From positions 4,801,677-4,865,676 of the forward strand of contig OZ014419.1 in the NCBI GenBank assembly GCA_963965975.1: 64,000 nt of DNA. The letters are read 5' to 3'. The notes under the pieces are model-generated. The model ran no database searches and had not been told where the DNA came from. It saw nothing but the letters and a program-made list of their open reading frames with translations. This DNA comes from Xestospongia bergquistia (taxonomy: Eukaryota > Porifera > Demospongiae > Haplosclerida > Petrosiidae). Positions 52,369-63,560 of the stretch are shown in pieces. Numbering within the stretch: position 1 is the first letter of the stretch; each line of letters opens with the position of its first letter. The position numbers and the translations under genes are program-made.

Positions 52369-54345
52369 TTAGAGTGTTAATGCAAACCAACTTACTAAAT
52401 TGTAAATAACAGTTTATTTAGTTAGTCCCATAGAGTCCTTTAAAACAAGCTGTTTACTTTATTAACTTCACTCAATAGATTTAACCTTCTAAAGTCTTTA
52501 AATCAAAGACTTTAGAGTGTTAATGCAAACCAACTTACTAAACTGTTAATAACAGTTCATTTAGTTAGTCCCATAGAGTCCTTTAGACTGAGCTGTTTAC
52601 TTTGTTAACTTCAATCAATAGTCAAAACCTTCTAAAGTCTTTAATTTAAAGACTTTAGAGTGTTAAAGTAAACCAACTTACTAAACTGTTAATAACAGTT
52701 TATTTAGTTAGTCCAATAGTGTCCTTTAGACTGAGCTGTTTACTTTATTAACTTCAATCAATAGTCTAAACCTTCTAAAGTCTTTAATTTAAAGACTTTA
52801 GAGTCTTAATGCAAACCAACTTACTAAACTGTTCATAACATTTTACATAGTTTGTCCCATGGATTCCTTTAGACTTAGTTGTTTACTTTATTAACTTCAC
52901 TAAATAGTCTAAACCTTCTAAAGTCTTTAATTTAAAGACTTTAGAGTGTTAATGCAAACCAACTTACTAAACTGTTAATAACAGTTCATTTAGTTAGTCC
53001 CATAGAGTCCTTAAGACTGAGCTGTTTACTTTGTTAACTTCAATCAATAGTCTAAACCTTCTAAAGTCTTTAATTTAAAGACTTTAGAGTGTTAAAGCAA
53101 AGCAACTTACTAAACTCTTAATAACAGTTTATTTAGTTAGTCCCATAGAGTCCTTTAGACTGAGCTGTTTACTTTATTAACTACACTCAATAGTCTAAAC
53201 CTTCTAAAGTCTTTAATTTAAAGACTTTACGTTGTTAATGCAAACCAACTTACTAAACTGTTAATAACAGTTTATTTAGTTAGTGCCATAGAGTCCTTTA
53301 GACTGAGCTGTTTACTTAGTTAACTTCACTCAATAGTCTAAACTTTCTAAAGTCTTTAATTTAAAGACTTTAGAGTGTTAATGCAAAACCAACTTAGTAA
53401 ACTGTCAATAATTGTTTGTATAGTAAGTCCCATAGAGTCCTTTAGACTGAGCTGTTTACATTAATAACTTCACTCAATAATCTAAACCTTCTAAAGTCTT
53501 TAATTTAAAGACTTTAGAGTGTTAACGCAAAGCAACTTACTAAACTGTTAATAACAGTTTATTTAGTTAGTCCCATATAGTCCTTTAGACTGAGCTGTTT
53601 ACTTTATTAACTTCACTCAATAGTCTAAACCTTCTAAAGTCTTTAATTTATAGACTTTATATTGTTAACGCAAAACCAACATGCTAAACTGTTAATAACA
53701 GTTCATTTAGTTATTCCATTAGAGTCCATTAGACTGAGCTGTTTACTTTGTTAACTTCAATCAATAGTCTAAACCTTCTAAAGTCTTTAATTTAAAGACT
53801 TTACAGTTTTAAAGCAAAGCAACTTACTAAACTGTTAATAACAGTTTATTTAGTTAGTTACATAGAGTCCTTTAGACTGAGCTGTTTACTTTATTAACTT
53901 CACTCAATAGTCTAAACCTTCTAAAGTCTTTAATTTAAAGACTTTAGAGTGTTAATGCAAACAAACTTACTAAATTGTTAATAACAGTTTATTTAGTTAC
54001 TCCCATAGAGTCGTTTAGACTGAGCTGTTTGCTTTATTAACTACACTCAATAGTCTAAACCTTCTAAAGTCTTTAATTTAAAGACATTAGTGTCTTAACA
54101 CAAACAACCTTATTAAACTGTTAAGAGCAGTTTATTTAGTTAGTCCCATAGACTCCTTTAGACTGAGCTGTTTACTTTATTAACTTCACTCAATAGTCTA
54201 AACCTTCTAAAGTCTTTAATTTAAAGACTTTAGAGTGTTAATGCAAACAAACTTAGGAAACTCTTTGTAGCAGTTTATTTAGTTAGTCCCATAGAGTCCT
54301 TTAGACTAAGCTGTTTACTTTGTTAAGTTTACTCAATAGTCTAAA
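52369..54345. repeat. Long-range duplicated segment, copy 2 of 3
   Basis: Matches 45650-47480 at offset 6719. From about 53940 an extra monomer raises the offset to 6863 (TTTGTAGCAG at 47401 and 54264). The extra monomer is recognisable by TAAATTGTTAATAAC and AGTCGTTTAGAC near 53972-54020. Confidence 0.75.
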
Positions 54346-56339
54346 CCTTCTAATGTCTTTAATTTAAAGACTTTAGAGTGTTAATGCCAACTAACTTACT
54401 AAACTGTTAATAACAGTTTATTTTGTTAGTCCCATAGAGTCCATTAGACTGAGCTGTTTACTTTGTTAACTTCAATCAATGGTCTAAACCTTCTAAAGTC
54501 TTTAATTTAAAGACTTTAAAGTGTTAAAGCAAGGCAACTTACTAAACTGTTAATAACAGTTTATCTAGTTAGTCAAATTGAGTCCTTTAGACTGAGCTGT
54601 TTACTTTATTACCTTCACTCAATAGTCTAAACGTTCTAAAGTCTTTAATTTAAAGACTACAGAGTGATAAGGCAAACCAACTTACTAAACTGTTAATAAC
54701 AGTTTATTTAGTTAGTCCCATAGAATCCGTAAGACTGAGCTGTTTACTTAGTTAACTTCACTCAATAGTCTAAACCTTCTAAAGTCTTTAATTTAAAGAC
54801 TTTAGAGTGTTAAGGCAAACCAACTTACTAAACTGTTAATAACAGTTTATTTAGTTAGTCCCATAGAGTCCTTTACAATGAGCTGTTTACATTAATAACT
54901 TCAATCAATGGTCTTAACATTCTAAAGTCTTTAATTCAAAGACTTTAGATTGTTAATGCAAACCAACTTACTAAACGGTTAATAACAGTTTATTTAGTTA
55001 GTCCCATAGAGTCCTTTAGACTGAACTGTTTACTTTATTAACTTCGCTCAATAGTCTAAACCTTCTAAAGTCTTTAAATTAAAGACTTTAGAGTGTTAAC
55101 GCAAACAAACTTACTAAACTGTTAATAACAGTTTATTTAGTTAGTCCCATAGAGTCCTTTAGACTGAGCAGTTTGCTTTCTTAACTTCACTCAATAGTCT
55201 AAACCTTCTAAAGTCTTTAATTTAAAGACTATAGAGTGATAAGGCAAACCAACTTACTAAACTGTTAATAACAGTTTATTTAGTTAGTCCCATAGAATCC
55301 TTTAGACTGAGCTGTTTACTTAGATAACTTCACTCAATAGTCAAAACCTTCTAAAGTCTTTAATTTAAAGACTTTAGATTGTTAAGGCAAACCAACTTAC
55401 TAAACTGTTAATAACAGTTTATTTATTTAGTCCCATAGAGTCCTTTACAATGAGCTGTTTACATTAATAACTTCAATCAATGGTCTTAACATTCTAAAGT
55501 CTTTAATTTAAAGACTTTAGAGTGTTAATGCAAACCAACTTACTAAACGGTTAATAACAGTTTATTTAGTTAGTCCCATAGAGTCCTTTAGACTGAGCTG
55601 TTTACTTTATTAACTTCACTCAATAGTTTAAACCTTCTAAAGTCTTTAATTTAAAGACTTTAGAGTGTTAATGCAAACAAACTTACTAAACTGTTAATAA
55701 CAGTTTATTTAGTTAGTCCCATAGAGTCCTTTAGACTGAGCTGTTTGCTTTATTAACTTCAATCAATAGTCTCAACCTTCTAAAGTCTTTAATTTAATGA
55801 CTTTAGTGTGTTAACACAAACCAAGTTACTAAACTGTTAATAGCAGTTTATTTAGTTAGTCCCATAGACTCCTTTAGACTGAGCTGTTTACTTTATTAAC
55901 TTCACTCAATAGTCTAAACCCTCTAAAGTCTTTAATTTAAAGACTTTACAGTGTTAATGCAAACAAACTTACGAAACTCTTTGTAGCAGTTTATTTAGTT
56001 AGTCCCATAGAGTCCTTTAGACTAAGCTGTTTACTTTATTAACTTCACTCAATAGTCTAAACCTTCTAATGTCTTTAATTTAAAGACTTTAGAGTGTTAA
56101 TGCAAACAAACTTACTAAACTGTTAATAACAGTTCATTTAGTTAGTCCCATAGAGTCCTTTAGACTGAGCTGTTTACTTAGTTAACTTCACTCAATAGTC
56201 TAAACTTTCTAAAGTCTTTAATTTAAAGACTTTAGAGTGTTAATGCAAAACCAACTTAGTAAACTGTCAATAATTGTTTGTATAGTTAGTCCCATAGAGT
56301 CCTTTAGACTGAGCTGTTTACATTAATAACTTCACTCAA

Positions 56340-57620
56340 TAATCTAAACCTTCTAAAGTCTTTAATTTAAAGACTTTAGAGTGTTAACGCAAACCAACTT
56401 ACTAAATTGTTAATAACAGTTTATTTAGTTAGTCCCATGGAGTCCTTTAAAACAAGCTGTTTACTTTATTAACTTCACTCAATAGACTTAACCTTCTAAA
56501 GTCTTTAATTCAAAGACTTTAGAGTGTTAATGCAAACCAACTTATTAAACTGTTAATAACAGTTCATTTAGTTAGTCCGATAGAGTCCTTTAGACTGAGC
56601 TGTTTACTTTGTTAACTTCAATCAATAGTCTAAACCTTCTAAAGTCTTTAATTTAAAGACTTTAGAGTGTTAATGCAAACCAACTTACTAAACTGTTAAT
56701 AACATTTTACATAGTTAGTCCCACAGATTCCTTTAGATTGAGTTGTTTACTTAATTAACTTCTCTCAATAGTCTAAACCTTCTGAAGTCTTTAATTTAAA
56801 GACTTTAGAGTGTTAACGCAAACCAACTTACTAAACTGTTAATAAAAGTTTATTTAATTAGTCCCGTATAGTCCTTTAGACTGAGCTGTTTACTTTATTA
56901 ACTTCACTCAATAGTCTAAACCTTCTAAAGTCTTTAATTTAAAGACTTTAGATTGTTAACGCAAAACCAACATCCTAAACTGTTAATAACAGTTCATTTA
57001 GTTATTCCTTTAGAGTCCATTAGACTGAGCTGTTTACTTTGTTAACTTCAATCAATAGTCTAAACCTTCTAAAGTCTTTAATGTAAAGACTTTACAGTTT
57101 TAAAGCAAAGCAACTTACTAAACTGTTAATAACATTTTATTTTGTTAGTTACATAGAGTCCTTTAGACTGAGCTTTTTACTTTATTAACTTCACTCAATA
57201 GTCTAAAACTTCTAAAGTCTTTAATTTAAAGACTTTAGAGTGTTAATGCAAACAAACATACTAAACTGTTAATAACAGTTTATTTATTTAGTCCCATAGA
57301 GTCCTTTAGACTGAGTAGTTTGCTTTATTAACTTCACTCAACAGTCTAAACCTTCTAAGGTATTTAATTTAAAGACTTTAGTGTGTTAACACAAACCAAC
57401 TTAGTAAACTGTTAATAGCAGTTTATTTAGTTAGTCCCATAGACTCCTTTAGACTGAGCTGTTTCCTTTATTAACTTCACTCAATAGTCTAAACCTTCTA
57501 AAGTCTTTAATTTAAAGACTTTAGAGTGTTAATGCAAACAAACTTACTAAAATCTTTGTAGCAGTTTATTTAGTTAGTCCCATAGAGTCCTTTAGACTAA
57601 GCTGTTTACTTTATTAACTT
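56340..57620. repeat. Long-range duplicated segment, copy 3 of 3 (shortened)
   Basis: Carries the CCCATGGAGTCCTTTAAAAC monomer, the TTTTACATAG monomer near 56704, the ACCAACATCCTAAAC monomer near 56966 and the CTTTGTAGCAG monomer near 57555, in the same order as the copies at 45.65 and 52.37 kb. The monomers between TTTTACATAG and the one reading CCCGTATAGTCC near 56863 are fewer than in those copies, so several monomers have been lost. Confidence 0.65.
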
Positions 57621-57799
57621 CACTCAATAGTCTAAACCTTCTAAAGTCTTTAATTTAAAGACTTTAGAGTGTTAATGCAAACCAACTTACTAAACTGTTA
57701 ATAACAGTTTATTTAGTTAGTCCCATAGAGTCCTTTAGACTGAGCTCTTTACTTAGTTAACTTCACTCAATAGTCTAAACCATCTAAAGTCTTTAATTT

Positions 57800-60700
57800 T
57801 TAGACTTTAGACTGTTAATGCAAACCAACTTACTAAACTGTTAATAACAGTTTATTTAGTTAGTCCCATAGAGTCCTTTAGACTGAGCTGTTTACATTAT
57901 TAACTTCACTCAATAGTCTAAACCTTCTAAAGTCTTTAATTTAAAGACTTTAGATTGTTAATGCAAACCAACTTACTAAACTGTTAATAACAGTTCATTT
58001 AGTTAGTCCCATAGAGTCCATTAGACTGAGCTGTTTACTTTGTTAACTTCAATCAATAGTCTAAACCTTCTGAAGTCTTTAATTTAAATACTATAGAGTG
58101 TTAAGGCAAACCAACTTACTAAACTGTTAATAAGAGTTTATTTAGTTAGTCCCATAGAATCCTTTAGACTGAGCTGTTTACTTTATTAAATTTATTCAAT
58201 AGTCTAAAACTTATAAAGTTTTTAACTTAAAGACTATGGAGTGTTAAGACAAACCAACTTACCAAACTGTTAATAAAAGTTTATTTAGTAGGTTACATAG
58301 AATCCTTTAGACTGAGCTGTTTACTTTATTAACTTCACTCAATAGTCTAAACCTTATAAAGTCTTTAATTTAAAGACTTTAGAGTGTTAATGCAAACCAA
58401 CTTACTAAACTGTTAATAACAGTTTATTTAGTTAGTCCCATAGAGTCCTTTAGACTGAGCTGTTTACTTGGTTAACTTCTCTCAATAGTCTAAACCTTCT
58501 AAAGTCTTTAATTGAAAGACTTTAGAGTGTTAATGCAAACCAACTTACTAAACTGTTAATAAAAGTTCATTTAGTTAGTCCCATAGAGTCCATTAGACTG
58601 AGCTGTTTACTTTGTTAACTTCAATCAATAGTCTAAACCTTCTAAAGTCTTTAATATAAAGACTTTAGAGTGTTAAGGCAAAACCAACTTACTAAACTGT
58701 TAGTAACAGTTTATTTAGTTAGACCAATAGAGTCCTTTAGACTGAGCTGTTTACTTTGTTAACTTCACTCAATAGTCTAAATCTTCTAAAGTCTTTAATT
58801 TAAAGACTTTAGATTGTCATTGCAAACCAACTTACTAAACTGTTAATAATAGTTCATTTAGTTACTCTCATAGAGTCCATTAGACTGAGCTGTTTACTTT
58901 GTTAACTTCAATCAAAAGTCTAATCCTTCTAAAGTCTATAATTTAAAGACTTTAGAGTGTTAATGCAAACCAACTTACTAAACTGTTAATAAAAGTTTAT
59001 TTAGTTAGACCCATAGAGTCCTTTAAAATAAGCTGTTTACTTTATTAACTTCACTCAATGGACTTAACCTTCTAAAGTCTTTAATTTAAAGACTTTAGAG
59101 TGTTAATGTAAACCAACCTACTAAACTGTTAATAACAGTTCATTTAGTTAGTCCCAGAGAGTCCTTTAGATTAAGCTGTTTACTTTGTTAAATTCAATAA
59201 ATAGTCTAAACCTTCTAAAGTCTTTAATTTAAAGACTTTAGAGTGTTAATGCAAACCAACTTACTAAACTGTTAATAACAGTTTATTTAGTTAGTCCCAT
59301 AGAGTCCTTTAGACTGAGCTGTTTACTTGGTTAACTTCTCTCAATAGTCTAAACCTTCTAAAGTCTTTAATTGAAAGACTTTAGAGTGTTAATGCAAACA
59401 AACTTACTAAACTGTTAATAAAAGTTCATTTAGTTAGTCCCATAGAGTCCATTAGACTGAGCTGTTTACTTTGTTAACTTCAATCAATAGTCTAAACCTT
59501 CTAAAGTCTTTAATATAAAGACTTTAGAGTGTTAAGGCAAAACCAACTTACTAAACTGTTAGTAACAGTTTATTTAGTTAGACCAATAGAGTCCTTTAGA
59601 CTGAGCTGTTTACTTTGTTAACTTCACTCAATAGTCTAAACCTTCTAAAGTCTTTAATTTAAAGACTTTAGATTGTCATTGCAAACCAACTTACTAAACT
59701 GTTAATAATAGTTCATTTAGTTACTCTCATAGAGTCCATTAGACTGAGCTGTTTACTTTGTTAACTTCAATCAAAAGTCTAAACCTTCTAAAGTCTATAA
59801 TTTAAAGACTTTAGAGTGTTAATGCAAACCAACTTACTAAACTGTTAATAAAAGTTTATTTAGTTAGACCCATAGAGTCCTTTAAAATAAGCTGTTTACT
59901 TTATTAACTTCACTCAATGGACTTAACCTTCTAAAGTCTTTAATTTAAAGACTTTAGAGTGTTAATGTAAACCAACCTACTAAACTGTTAATAACAGTTC
60001 ATTTAGTTAGTCCCATAGAGTCCTTTACATTAAGCTGTTTACTTTGTTAAATTCAATAAATAGTCTAAACCTTCTAAAGTCTTTAATTTAAAGACTTTAG
60101 AGTGTTAAAGCAAAGCAACTTACTAAACTGTTAATAACAGTTTATTTAGTTAGTCCCATAGAGTCCTTTAGCCTGAGCTGTTTACTTTATTAACCTCAAT
60201 CAATAGTCTAAACATTCTAAAGTCTTTAATTTAAAGACTTTAGAGTGTTAATGCAAACCAACTTACTAAACTGTTAATAACATTTTACATAGTTAGTCCC
60301 ATAGAGTCCTTTAGACTGAGTTGTTTACTTTATTAACTTCACTCAATAGTCTAAACCTTCCGAAGTCTTTAATTTAAAGACTTTAGAGTGTTAATACAAA
60401 ACAACTTACTAAACTGTTAATAACAGTTTATTTAGTTACTCCCATAGAGTCCTTTAGACTGAGCTGTTTACTTTATTAACTTCAATCAATAGTGCAAACC
60501 CTCTAAAATCTTTAATTTAGAGACTTTAGAGTGTTAAGGCAAACCAACTTACTAAACTGTTAATAACAGTTTATTTAGTTAGTCCGATAGAGTCCATTAG
60601 ACTGAGCTGTTTAGTTTTTTAACTTCACTCAATAGTCTAAACCTTCTAAAGTCTTTAATTTAAAGACTTTAGAGTGTTAATGCAAACCAACTTACTAAAC

Positions 60701-60800
60701 TGTTAATAACATTTTATTTAGTTAGTCCCATAGAGTCCCTTAAACTAAGCCGTTTAGTTTATTAACTTCACTCAATAGTCATAACCTTATAAAGTCTTTA
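57800..60800. repeat. Long-range duplicated segment with an internal 6-mer duplication
   Basis: The right partner of 48100-50350. A 6-monomer block of 859 bp is present twice here, at about 58390-59250 and 59251-60110. CTTGGTTAAC is at 58467 and 59326, and the TTAATATAAAG, TAATAGTTC and CAATGGACTTAAC monomers repeat in the same order. The left partner has this block once, so the 6-mer duplication followed the long-range copy. Confidence 0.78.
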
Positions 60801-61900
60801 ATTTAAAGACTTTAGAGTGTTAATGGAAAAAACTTACTAAACTGTTAATAACAGTTCATTTAGTTAGTCCCATAGAGTCCCTTAAACTAAGCCGTTTACT
60901 TTATTAACTACACTCAATAGTCTTAACCTTCTAAAGTCTTTAATTTAAAGACTTTAGAGTGTTAATGCAAAAAACTTACTAAACTGTTAATAACAGCTCA
61001 TTTAGTTAGTCTCATAGAGTCCTTTAGACTGAGCTGCTTACTTTGTTAACTTCAATCAATAGTCTAAACCTTCTAAAGTTTTATTTAAAGACTTTAGAGT
61101 GTTAATGCAAAGAAACTTACTAAACTGTTAATAACAGTTTATTTAGTTAGTCCCATAGAGTCCTTTAGACTCAGCTCTTTACTTTCTTGACTTCACTCAA
61201 TAGTCTAAAGCTTCTAAAGTCTTTAATTTAAAGACATTAGAGTGTTAATGCAAACCAACTTATTAAACTGTTAGTAACAGTTTATTTAGTTAGTCCAATA
61301 GAGTCCTTTAGACTGAGCTGTTTACTTAGTTAACTTCACTCAATAGTCTAAACCTTGTAAAGTCTTTAATTTAAAGACTTTAGAGCTTTAAAGCAAAGCA
61401 ACTTACTAAACAGTTAATAACATTTTATTTACTTAGTCCCATAGAGTCCTTTACACTGAGCTGTTTACTTTATTAACTTCACTCAATAGTCTAAACCTTC
61501 TAAAGTCTATAATTTAAAGACTTTAGAGTGTTAATGAAACCAACTTACTAAACTGTTAATAACAGTTTATTTAGTTAGTCCCATAGAGTCCATTAGACTG
61601 AGATGTTTACTTTGTTAACTTCAATCAATAGTCTAAACCTTCTAAAGTCTTTAATTTAAAGACTTTAAAGTGTTAAAGCAAAGCAACTTACTAAACTGTT
61701 AATAACATTTTAAGTAGTTTGTCCGATTCAGTCCTTTAGACTGAGTTGTTTACTTTATTAACTTCAATCAATAGTCTAAACGTTCTAAAGTCTTTAATTT
61801 AAAGACTATAGAGTGATAAAGAAAACCAACTTACTAAACTGTTAATAACAGTTTATTTAGTTAGTCCCATAGAATCCTTTAGACTGAGCTTTTTACTTAC

Positions 61901-62901
61901 TTAACTTCACTCAATAGTCTAAACCTTCTAAAGTCTTGAATTTAAAGACTTTAGAGTGTTAAGGCAAACCAACTTACTAAACTCTTAATAACAGTTTATT
62001 TAGTTAGTCCCATAGAGTCCTTTACAATGAGCTGTTTACATTAATAACTTCAATCAATGGTCTTAACATTCTAAAGTCTTTAATTTAAAGACTTTAGATA
62101 GTTAATGCAAACCAACTTACTAAACGGTTAATAACAGTTTATTTAGTTAGTCCCATAGAGTCCTTTAGACTGAGCTGTTTACTTTATTAACTTCACTCAA
62201 TAGTCTAAACCTTCTAAAGTCTTTAATTTAAAGACATTAGAGTGTTAATGCAAACCAACTTATTAAACAGTTAATAACTGTTTATTTAGTTAGTCCAATA
62301 GAGTCCTTTAGACTGAGCTGTTTACTTAATTAACTTCACTCAATAGTCTAAACCTTCTAAAGTCTTTACTTCAAAGACTTTAGAGCTTTAAAGCAAAGGA
62401 ACTTACTAAACAGTTAATAACAGTTTATTTAGTTAGTCCCATAGAGTCCTTTAGACTGAGCTGTTTACTTTATTAACTTCACTCAATAGTCTAAACCTTC
62501 TAAAGTCTTTAATTTAAAGACTTTAGAGTGACAATGCAAACCAACTTACTAAACTGTTAATAACAGTTGATTTAGTTAGTCCCATAGAGTCCATTAGACT
62601 GAGCTGTTTACTTTGTTAACTTCAATCAATAGTCTAAACCTTCTAAAGTCTTTAATTTAAAGACTTTAAAGTGTTAAAGCAAAGCAACTTACTAAACTGT
62701 TAATAACAGTTTATCTAGTTAGTCCCATTGAGTCCTTTAGACTGAGCTGTTTACTTTATTAACTTCACTCAATAGTCTAAACGTTCTAAAGTCTTTAATT
62801 TAAAGACTATAGAGTGATAAGGCTAACCAACTTACTAAACTGTTAATAACAGTTTATTTAGTTAGTCCCATAGAATCCTTTAGACTGAGCTTTTTACTTA
62901 C
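61901..62901. repeat. 7-monomer HOR unit, 1001 bp, with the transposon's empty site
   Basis: The segment is followed, after the inserted element, by a second copy starting at 63561. TACAATGAG is at 62023 and 63683; the spacing of 1660 is 1001 bp plus the 659-bp insertion. Upstream, the DNA before 61901 also matches the DNA before 62902 over about 0.7 kb at 1001 bp. TTTTTACTTACTTAACTTCA at 61891-61910 is the uninterrupted form of the site that is split by the element at 62902, so 61901-61904 is the paralogous empty TTAA. Confidence 0.9.
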
Positions 62902-62905
62902 TTAA
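62902..62905. repeat. TTAA target site duplication, left
   Basis: TTAA directly precedes the CCC of the element. In the empty paralogous monomer the same sequence context has a single TTAA at 61901-61904. Confidence 0.93.
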
Positions 62906-62918
62906 CCCTTTACATGCC
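62906..62918 (+). repeat. Left terminal inverted repeat of the element (13 bp)
   Basis: CCCTTTACATGCC. It pairs with the right end, whose reverse complement is CCCTTTACTTCCC. The outer eight bases are identical; two mismatches lie at positions 9 and 11. Confidence 0.88.
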
Positions 62919-62928
62919 AAGTTTCTGC

Positions 62929-62937
62929 GTGGGCGTA
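62929..62937 (+). repeat. Left subterminal inverted repeat of the element
   Basis: GTGGGCGTA, beginning 23 bp inside the left end, is the reverse complement of TACGCCCAC at 63511-63519. Asymmetrically placed subterminal inverted repeats are known in the classic insect piggyBac. Transposase binding here is inference. Confidence 0.75.
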
Positions 62938-63118
62938 TACCATAATTACCAAATTATTTTGCCCTGAGGTAATAAGCACGTTTTTTTACTTCGTTTTGCG
63001 TTTTATTCCTACTATCTTGATGTTGGAAGTGTTTAGAAGTCGAGTTTCTTTCATAAAGTGAATGATAAAGATGGTAAGTTGTTCTTAAACTGTACTTTTA
63101 ATGTTTTACCTTTTATAA

Positions 63119-63239
63119 ATGATTATTGTTAAATATAGTATCGGCTACAATAGTGACAACGATGAACTCTTTCAGCTCCACGTATTATAAACAGTGTACT
63201 ATATACTATTGCTCTATATTTTAATGATTGTTGTTAAAT
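63119..63239 (+). repeat. Short direct repeat inside the element
   Basis: ATGATTATTGTTAAAT at 63119-63134 recurs as ATGATTGTTGTTAAAT at 63224-63239, one mismatch, 105 bp apart. It lies in the A+T-rich middle of the element and could be a trace of an internal duplication or chance in low-complexity DNA. Confidence 0.5.
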
Positions 63240-63485
63240 GATAATAATGAATAGTTGCATGTTTACTTTGTAGCTTCACACTTACCTTTGATCGAGTGAC
63301 GCGCTTGACAATCAAAATGATACAAAGATGAGTTTTCAAGCATAGATGGTCTGAAAAGAAGAGCGAAGAGAGACAGCAGCTACTTTAGTATTTCTACCTT
63401 GCAACCCAGCTACCTAAAGCACGACTAGCTAAAAAAGATGCTTCCACAAAGCAAACCAGAGCGCCAAACTCGGCATAAAGCAGAC

Positions 63486-63501
63486 GACGAGTATACTCGT
63501 C
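63486..63501. repeat. Perfect 16-bp palindrome, inner copy
   Basis: GACGAGTATACTCGTC is its own reverse complement. The same 16 bp recur 43 bp further right, and only at this end of the element. It is a likely protein-binding site in the right end, although a structural role is also possible. Confidence 0.9.
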
Positions 63502-63510
63502 ATTGGGAAT

Positions 63511-63519
63511 TACGCCCAC
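63511..63519 (-). repeat. Right subterminal inverted repeat of the element
   Basis: TACGCCCAC, ending 41 bp from the right end, is the partner of GTGGGCGTA at 62929-62937. It lies between the two palindromes of the right end, so the two ends differ in layout. Confidence 0.75.
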
Positions 63520-63527
63520 TTTCTTAA

Positions 63528-63545
63528 TGACGAGTATACTCGTCA
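63528..63545. repeat. Perfect 18-bp palindrome, outer copy
   Basis: TGACGAGTATACTCGTCA, the same core as the inner copy, extended by one T/A pair. It ends 15 bp from the element's right terminus. No copy is found near the left terminus. Confidence 0.9.
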
Positions 63546-63547
63546 AC

Positions 63548-63560
63548 GGGAAGTAAAGGG
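63548..63560 (-). repeat. Right terminal inverted repeat of the element (13 bp)
   Basis: GGGAAGTAAAGGG on the plus strand, the imperfect inverse of the left end. The terminal GTAAAGGG matches perfectly. Confidence 0.88.

Larger units (their letters stand above)
1..62905. repeat. Tandem satellite array, 143-bp monomer (left block)
   Basis: Continuous head-to-tail array of an A+T-rich monomer. Successive CTAAAGT starts at 1, 144, 287 and 430 give a period of 143 bp, and the same step holds across the block, so about 440 monomers are present. All monomers read in the same direction. The order within a monomer is: a long dyad around TCTTTAATTTAAAGA, a GTTAATGCAAACCAACTTAC segment, a second dyad AAACTGTTAATAACAGTTT, then TTAGTCCCATAGAGTCC, TTTAGACTGAGCTGTTTAC, TTAACTTCACTCAATAG and TCTAAACCTT. 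Because 143 is not a multiple of three and TAA/TTA occurs many times per monomer, every frame on both strands is closed quickly, and I see no coding region anywhere in the block. The role is unknown. Arrays of this kind are typical of centromeric, pericentromeric or subtelomeric heterochromatin. The block has no array edge on its left, so the array extends beyond the window. Confidence 0.98.
62906..63560. mobile_element. Non-autonomous piggyBac-type DNA transposon (MITE), 655 bp
   Basis: The element interrupts one satellite monomer precisely at TTAA, with TTAA on both sides (62902-62905 and 63561-63564). Its ends are CCCTTTACATGCC and, read on the other strand from the right, CCCTTTACTTCCC, an 11 of 13 match. 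TTAA target duplications and CCC...GGG ends are the hallmark of the piggyBac superfamily. The interior has no long reading frame: the left ATG at 62914 stops after 17 codons, and the right ATG at 63438 gives only 29 residues. It therefore could not encode a transposase of roughly 500-600 residues and would depend on one supplied in trans. Base composition differs from the satellite, most clearly in 63290-63560, which is richer in G+C with a purine-rich run near 63350-63382. Orientation cannot be assigned without a coding remnant. Confidence 0.9.

Noticed and set aside
1-62905. A CENP-B-box-like motif in the monomer
   Set aside because: I looked for the TTCG....A..CGGG core on both strands and saw none. 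Centromeric function cannot be claimed from sequence.
62914-62967. ATG at the left end of the element opening a 17-codon frame
   Set aside because: It stops at TGA after 17 codons and overlaps the terminal and subterminal repeats; not coding.
63438-63527. Short reading frame of 29 residues inside the element, crossing the inner palindrome
   Set aside because: Too short and without any recognisable motif; part of its sequence is dictated by the palindrome. Most likely chance, so not called as a gene or transposase remnant.
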